From Leuctra nigra (taxonomy: Eukaryota > Arthropoda > Insecta > Plecoptera > Leuctridae), in NCBI GenBank assembly GCA_934045905.1, contig OW203762.1, forward strand, positions 47,207,411 through 47,271,410: DNA of 64,000 nt, in the 5' to 3' direction. The stretch's first letter is position 1, and the number at the start of each line of letters is the position of its first letter. A model generated the notes under the pieces. The model saw nothing but the letters and a program-made list of their open reading frames with translations. It had not been told where the DNA came from and searched no databases. Of the stretch, positions 24,401-33,400 are shown one piece after another. The translations under genes were made by a program, and so were the position numbers.

Positions 24401-27400
24401 TACTGCCAACTTCTCACTCTTGATGTGAAGAAGTGAAAACACAAATTTTAAAATTACACAGTAGGTACCTAATCTTGAAAGTTAACTGAACATTTCAATG
24501 ACTCTGTGTTTTGTTTCAGTGGCCCCCACATGGATCACCGAGCCTCAGGATGTGTCCGTGTTGTATCAGCACTCCGTAGCTCTTCACTGCCAAGCCGGGG
24601 GTTTCCCAACTCCCTCTATCACTTGGATGAAGGCCAAAGGTTCGTAATACCTACTTCTCTCTTTCCCTCTCAAACTGTCAGTTGTTCCCTCTGCTTCACT
24701 CCTTGCCTTCTATCTCAGTCTGTCTTCGTTGCCTATTAGCCTCTCTGTATGTTTGACTCGAGGTGATACTGTTGCTCAGTGGAGAGGCAACTGCAGGAAG
24801 ATTACTTGATAGTTGAACATGACCTCTTGCCATTATCCCCACCTTTTCTTCACCATCATCATCTCTCAATCATGTGAATCGACCTGACCTGAGCAACTGG
24901 CGTGTGATTCAGGTGGTCATCCGAGTGAGTTCGGTCAACTGGATCCGGGACATCGGCTGTTTGTCTCGTCCAACGGCTCGGTTCTGATCCGAGCAGCTGA
25001 TCCAACACACGAGGGCCACTACACATGTCAAGCAAGCAACGGCATCGGCTCGGGACTCAGCAAGGTCATCTTTCTCAGGGTCAACGGTGAGAAATACTCT
25101 TTGAGTTGACTGTATACTAAGTGCATGAGCTTGTGTGCTATGAATGTTGTATTGGATTCTAATGTATTATTTAATCTCCAACAGTTCCCGCCCACTTCCG
25201 ATCACGCACGGCTAACCACAGTGCGGCCGCCAATGAGCGTGCAACTCTGGTGTGTGCCGCTGAAGGCGACCTACCTCTGCGGCTCAGCTGGTCCGCACAG
25301 CATCGGCCGCTGCCCGCTCCCGTCACCGAGAGACAGACGGCAAGCGGAGTGACAGCAGAGTTGCATCTCGAGGCCTTGAGTAGACGAGATGCAGGGGCGT
25401 ACAGATGTGCGGCCACCAATGACTTCGGTCAGGACGAGATGACCATTTATCTCACAGTCAAAGGTGAACTTCCGATAACATATACCTACTTTTATAGGCG
25501 TTGGAAGTCTTTTGCTTTCTTATTTTATTGTTATATTACTACATACTACGAGGAATATAAAAAAAATAAATTATGTAAACCTATGCTCTAATTAAATAAT
25601 CACATAGTTACAAAAGATTTTCATATCTCATTAAAAGCGCCTTCAAATATTTAGGTACCTTCACGTGGTGTAAGTAAAGGCTGTAGAGAAAGCTATGTTC
25701 AAGAGATGACAGTGAGGATGTTGCAGAACCTCCGGAGGCTCCCGGACGTGTGGAAGTGTTGGAGTCCACGAGCCGCTGGGTGCGAGTAACGTGGAGCGCG
25801 CCCTACGCCGGCCATGCGCCCATCTCGCACTACCTGGTGCAGTTCCGCGAGGACGAGGACGCGCTGGCGTGGAGCAATGTGACGGTGGACGGGGCGGCGC
25901 GCACTGCCAAGCTGGGGACCTTGCGGCCGGCCACAAACTACCGGCTGAGGCTAGTGGCGGTCAACGAAGTGGGCGCAGGACCTCCCAGCGAGACTACACT
26001 GGCACAGACACTGCAGGAGGGTAAGTTATGTTTCACACGCAACATTTCAATCATTCTAGATACATTAATTGTTTTATTTATGTGCAGATACTTAAATAAA
26101 TTTAGAGCGAAGTAGGTATATAAGTAGACCAGAAGTTATAACATTTTTAAGGAAACAATGGAATCAACTAGGTAGGTAATCTTTGATTTTGAACAACATA
26201 TTTTTCAATATTTTTGCAAGCATTATATTTAATGTCAGTTTGTTTAATGATCCCATAATGAACTCTTTAAGGTTGAGTCATAGAATGTAAGTAATATGTT
26301 TATGTGTGATGATTCTATGCAGCTCCCAGTGCACCGCCAATAGATGTCACCGCTGATGCCACAAGTTCAGAGTCCCTGCTGGTTCGATGGAAGGTGAGAT
26401 ATCATTTATATTTTAATGTATATACCTACGTTACTAATAAATAACTAATATCTTTCATTTGTAATTTTATTCTTTCAATTTCCTTGACGAACACTCAATT
26501 TAAAACAATGATTTATAGAAATACTTTTCTTGAACAATTGGAAATGTAAAAATTTCATTCCACTATGTGTTCAGAATTTCAGTACTTATACATTGTGTTT
26601 CTACTGGGTGTGTAATAAATATCATATTTCAGCCGCCGCTTGCTTCCTATGCCAACGGTGAGATCCTCGGCTACCAGGTGAGCTACCGAGAGAAGTCGGC
26701 AGTGAGCTCTCAGCAATTGGTGCGCAGTGTGCGTGGACGCCACCGTCTAGAGCTGGCACTGACTACACTACGACACTTCACGCGCTACGAGATCACCGTG
26801 CGAGCGTTCAACCAAGTAGGCGCCGGGCCGCCGTCTCCTGTACTCATTGCGGCCACATTGGAGGGTGGTAGGTAAATATGTGTTACGTCTGTGTGGGGTG
26901 GGGTGCATCCTCTGATCTTGATCAGAAATCCAGGGCCCCTATTCTATAACCAAATTCGGTTTGAAATCATTTCATTGTCAGTTATTTTACGTTTCGGATT
27001 GAAGTTAATTATAGATTACTGTAACTAGATTAGTGGTCCTGGGGTTGTATTGATAAATGTATAGTTTTTTTTTGCATGCTTTGCCTGCAATGTGTGTGAA
27101 ATATCCTTGCAAGTAGGAATATTTTTTAAAAGGCAAAAGAATTATTTTATTTTTAAATAACTTGTTAACAACTTCTTGCTCTAACAATTGTAAAACCTCA
27201 TAGTAGTCTATAATAATATGTTTTACTTTTTTCAGTTCATCTCTGTGTTTTGAAATAGCTATATTCTGATATTGTAAGTGTTTGACATGTACTTTGACTG
27301 CACTTGTCTCCTCCGCTGCGCAGTGCCAGACGCAGCTCCGTTGGACCTCCGATGCACCGCCCTCTCACCGCAGAGTGTGCGAGTACGCTGGGACCCACCG

Positions 27401-30400
27401 CCACCCGACAATTGGAACGGCCTTATCGAGGGGTACAAGGTCGTCTATAAACAAGTCAACGGAACACTTGGTGAGTTTTTTTTTTTTTTTTTTTTTTACA
27501 TTTAAAACTCTTCTGTCCTTGATGAATCTAAAATTTGTCATACAGAATTTTCCACATTATTAGTAGGTACGATTTTAGAAAAATTATCTGACACCTTCGA
27601 AATTTTAAATTCCATAAACCTGATGAAACAAATTTTGCCACAGTACTATAGTATCTTTGCTATAGTTTATGATGAATAGTAATGATGCATTTGATTGATG
27701 TTGATAGTTCAACTGTTGTGTGTTTTTATTTCAAGGTGGTACTCCAGATGTTGAGGTGAAGAAGACGACCAACTTAGAGACCAACTTGCACGGGTTGGCC
27801 AAGTTCACCAACTACAGTGTCCGAGTGTTGGCCTTCACAGCCAGCGGAGAGGGAGTGCGATCCACTCCCGTGCATTGCATGACCGAGGAGGACGGTGAGT
27901 CATTCCCGTGCAAGTAACCTGTTGCATTTCCTACAATCATTCCACTTACAAAGGGTGATGGTTCTAAATAAGATTTGGAACATCCATTAACTACATACAC
28001 AATGTATATTTAGTAGCCCCACCGATGGCTGCCACCTTAGCGCGGTGGTGGGGTTTGCGTTGGCCAATGATCCATTGCAGCTACGCCGGCGAGCATATGC
28101 TCATGTGTAAGGGTTACCCATGCCGGACAGATCAGTGGTGAGGCCCAGACCAAGAGCAGCCAGGGTCGGCCTAACCAAGCCCTCCCTTGAATTTGCGGTC
28201 CCCTCGGGCCGGCCTCCCCCCTCGAGATGGTGATCCCCCTGAAATCGGGTTCAGCCGGCCCTAATCCTCACACCCCCCCGGTCCGTTCCCATTCCGGCCT
28301 GGCCTTCCCACCAGTGCTGGACTCCCCCGGATCGGGCCCGTTAGGTCGACCCCTTCCCCGTGCCCTCCAATTATGATCAACAAAGTTAATTAGATTAGAT
28401 TAGATTATTAGGGTTTAATGGCGCGTCAACGACGAGGTTATATTGCGCACATTAATTGTTATATTTAATTTTGTTGATCATAATTGGAGGGCAAGGGGAG
28501 GGGGTCGACCTAACGGGCCCGATCCGGGGGAGTCCAGCACTAGTGGGAAGGCCAGGCCGGAATGGGGACGGACCGGGGGGTGTGAGGATTCGGGCCGGCT
28601 GAACCCGATTTCAGGGGGATCACCATCTCGAGGGGGGAGGCCGGCCCGAGGGGACCGCAAATTCAAGGGAGGGCATGGTTAGGCCGACCCTGGCTGCTCT
28701 TGGTCTGGGCCTCACCACTGATCTGTCCGGCATGGGTAACCCTTACACATGAGCATATGCTCGCCGGCGTAGCTGCAATGGATCATTGGCCAACGCAAAC
28801 CCCACCACCGCGCTAAGGTGGCAGCCATCGGTGGGGTCAACAAAGTTAAATATAACAATTAATGTGCGCAATATAACCTCGTCGTTGACGCGCCATTAAA
28901 CCAAACTAATCTAATCTAATCTGTATATTTAGCAGAACGGACATTTTAATGGCACAACTAAACATAAACATAACTCACACGTGAGTTTCAAATGTCCATA
29001 TTGATGTACATATTGATATTTGATATCCTAAGAGCCAGAGGCCTGTTGGATATTTCTAAGTGGAAAGTGTCAGTATTAATTATGTACTCTTTCAAGCTTG
29101 GAATGCTGAATATTTAGACTAAGTGTTTGTGTTGTTGTTTAGTCCCCGGTGCTCCGGAGCAGATCAAGGTGCATGCGATGACATCCGACAGCGTCATGGT
29201 ATCTTGGACAAGGCCTGTGGAGCCCAACGGCAACATCATCAAATACAACGTCTACATCCATCCCATGCAGCTGCACGGCGCCAAGGTCAGTGTCCTCGCT
29301 CTTATTCGCTGTCATCCTGGGAGGATGGGTCTGACGCATCTGTCCGTTCTCTCAGGAGGTGCTGAAGGAGTCGGTGTTCGGAGACAGAGAGCTGCTGTAC
29401 GAAGTGCATCGACTGAAAGAGACGCAGCGGTATGAGTTCTGGGTGACGGCGTCGACGGTGGTGGGGGAAGGAGTCGTCAGTGCCAAGGTCGCGCAGACTC
29501 CGACGTCCAGAGGTGAGTACATGATCCTTGTTCATACAATTCTTTAAACTTCATTGACATTTATGTTCTATTACTGTTCAGTTACAATCATGATTATGTC
29601 ATTATTTAATTCAATGTGTTTGATCCATGACAGCGCCTGCGAAAATCGCATCATTCTCATCACGTGTGGTCGCCGGTGCCGGTCGCACCGTGACCTTGGC
29701 CTGCGCGTCAGTCGGCCTGCCTAAGCCTAGTCGCAGCTGGCGTGGCCCCAGCGCTCAGCTCCAGCGCAGCGAACGTGATCTCACGCTGGGTCCGCTGACC
29801 ACAGCCCACGCCGGCAACTACACGTGCCGCGTGGAGAACATGTTCGGCAGCGATGAGATCGCGTACCGCCTGCAGGTGCAGGTTCCTCCAGGCGCCCCGG
29901 CACTGGCGGTAGTCGCAGCAAGTGAGAGGAGCATCAGTGTGCAGTGGAGACTTTCGGATGACGGAGGGAGTCCCGTCACAGGTTCGTTTTCTCTTAAATA
30001 CATTGTATTGTGTAACATAATCATGTGAGACATATACCAGATAATCCAGATTACCCACAGTGGACATCATTGGTTAACGTAACCTCACCAGAAGAATAGA
30101 CTCAAAAGTTTAAAATAAAACTGCATTTTAAAATTATTTATATAGTATATAAAATAGTATTATTGTTGAGTGGAACAACTCTCATTCCAGGGTATCGGCT
30201 AAGCTACAAGCGGGAGTTCGGAGAATGGATGGACGTGTGGCTGGAGTCGGACCGCAAGAGCTACGTGTTGGACGGAGTTAAGTGCGGCTGCAACTATCAG
30301 CTGCACATCGCAGCGAGCAACAGCGTCGGGGCCGGTCAGCCCAGCTCACTCGTCACCGCAACCACCAAGGGGGGAGGTCAGTACCCACGCTTACATACCT

Positions 30401-33400
30401 GACCAATACCAGATACCTGACATAAGACTACAGAGTACCTAATCGGTTAAGTTTAAAACTTAAAATTAAGATCTAATTTAACTAGAGTATGTTAATTGGT
30501 ATGTAGGTGGTAGAGATCCTGAGATTAGTTCTGATGTGCTCAATTCTGTGAAAGTTTAGATTTTTGTGTGCCAATGTATCCATGCATTTTCTAAGCAATT
30601 CACAATAGTCTTGTTGACTTGAGTGATACCTGCAATCTAAATAAAGTTGAAGATCCTAAGGCAAGAAACATTATTTCATCATGATTCAGCTTACTCGTAG
30701 TAGATGGTTAGGAAAGATTCAGTGTTTCAGCTGCCTATGAGCAAGTAGTCGGAGTATGAGTGACATGATGTGAATGTGACAGCACCCCGAGTGCCGCAGT
30801 CCGAGGATCTTCTCTCGGTGAACTCCACTTCGGTGACCTTGTTCCTGGATGCATGGCCCAGCGGGGGATGTCCCATGCAGTACTTCGTGGTGGAGTATCG
30901 ACCTCGAGGTCAGCACGGCTGGACGCTCATCTCGAACAACATCCGACAAGAAGAGCTCGTGCTTCCCGATCTGCAGCCAGCTTCCTGGTCAGTTACACCA
31001 CATTCGACACTCTGTGACAATCATAATCATTTATCAACTTCGTTCAGAGTTAATTTCTCCCTTAAACTCCCTTATAGGTCAGTGTTAGAGGTCAGATTGT
31101 ATTATATTTGTGAATAGGTACTTACCTAATGGTTTTGTTCAAACTTAAATTTGGATGTGCAAAGTGCAATTGTTTCCAATGCTCCATGGGTTTTCTATGA
31201 AATTCACAATAGTCTGATTATCAGCCAAAACAAGTGGTCTGTTTGCACAGGTACTCACTGCGCATTGCGGCTCACAACGATGCTGGGTCGAGCCACCAGG
31301 AATTTCTGTTCGCAACCAAGACTCGAACTGGCGAGAATATATTGCTCGAGCCTCCAGCAGATGTGTCAGAACGACAATCATCGTTCTTCTCGCGACTCAA
31401 TGTCGTCGTGCCGATCGTTTCGGGCATCATCTGCACTGTGGCTGCAGCCATTTGCATATGTATCATCGTGCACAGGAGGTAAACATTCCGTTAAGTTGTA
31501 TGTTAACTCAGTAGTTTTAAAAATTGAATTGAATTACTAAGTAGGTACCTAATAATTAATAGCTCAGTGTGACAGGTACCTACCCAGGGTATGATGAAAA
31601 GTGAATGCTGTGTTGCCAGACACTATGCCGGCTACAAGCAAGGAGACCCAGGCTATGTTGCCAAGTCTCTAGCAGAGCTGCAGAACGAGCGCAACACGGA
31701 GCAAGGCGTTACGCAACCGCAGCTCTACTCTCCTTCACCTGCACGGAAGGGAGACTCATCCTTGAGTGCGCACAAGGGCAGCGACACCTCAGGTCGGCAG
31801 CACCTCGGTTAGCCAATCCAACTACCTTTGTCAGCACGAGTAGACACGTAGCTTCCACTGCAGACTGTCAAATCAAACCCAAGTAGCATTGAGTAGGTTG
31901 TGCTTTTCCAGACCTAACAAATATAAATCTAAGTAAATATATTATTTTATATTTTAATTTGCGTGCTCTAAAATTCATGTTTCCATTTACACAGATTTAT
32001 GTATAATTGGGATTGTATTAAAATTTCAAAAAAGTGCAAGTACTACTCTCGTAGTAAACATCGACTTGCCATCGATGTGTTCAGGTCAAGACTACGAGAT
32101 CTGTCCGTACGCAACCTTCAGTCTCCCTGGCGCGCCTCCGGCGCAGACCATGGATTACTCCGTGCAGTTCCAGACGTTCGGGCAGCAGGACTGTTACGCC
32201 GCGCGACCCAGCACGTCCAGCGGTTACTACTCCCGAGTCCGAGCCAAGTCACGCGGCGCAGAGAGCAAGTCACGGACCTCCAAGAGTCCGCCCGACGGTC
32301 TCAGTCTAGGTGCGTAACTGATATGGCAAGTCGATGTCAGTCCAAGTTGTGCTCATCGCAACACAGTTGATGACTGAGTGACAGGAGAGGAACATTCCTC
32401 ATTTTTTGACATCTTGTAACATGGTGTGTCATATTTTGTCATGGTTTTGTATTGTGAACATAGGGGTGTGCAGGGGAGGGGGGACCAGGGAGGCTCTAGC
32501 CCCCCTTAAAGTGTCAGCCTCAACTAAAAAATTATAAAATGTGGTACTTGCAGATAATATTGAATTAATCCATCACTCAGTTTTGTGCTGGATACAGCAG
32601 AGCAGTGATAACATTTTACCTTTTGAATGTGGTCCTTTTGATCAATATTAGTCAAAGCTTAAGATTTACCTTAATTTTTAGAACAAAGTTGTATTAAAAT
32701 TTGTAAGGATAAAAAAAATCATTTTCCAACGTTGGCATTGAAATTATGCCATTTAGAGTGTGCAACAGGTTTTTGAACTATACGTCATTCTTTGTGAGGG
32801 ATGGAGTGACTAATTTGTCACTTTTTATTGTTGGTACTAATGGATAATGTTTAAAGTTTGTCATAAGAGTTGTTGGTGAGTTGTTGCCAAGTTTTCTCTC
32901 CCACGAGCAATGTATGTTGTCCCGCACGAGGAGCTACGTCTGAAGCCGGTAATAACTTGTGTGTTCTTGTGTTTCCCAGCAGAGATCTCCTGCATCTCGA
33001 GTCAGCAGACTCTGCCGATGTCCGCCGCTATCTCGTCTAGTTCTGGAGCTCACCACCGTCGCGTCGCCGCAGCCAAGTCGCCGCCCAATCAGATCGCTCG
33101 CTCTCGCAGCTGCTCCATGGGCACCGACCGCGACGGCCAATCAGATGACTCCGACAGCAGCGGCGCGGAGACCAGTCCGATGAGGTCAGCCGAGGTGAAG
33201 CCGGTGCAGTATCGAGTACCGACCAATCACGGGAGAGTGAGCAAGACTCCGGTGCATGGTGAGTGTTCACACCTAGTCTAGAGCTAACACTAAAAGAAGA
33301 CATCGGGATTAAAATTATATATTCAACGAATGTTGACAGTTTTGTTTTGAACAACTTGCTTCCCCTTTTATAAGAACTTTGATGACTAACTCGATAACGT

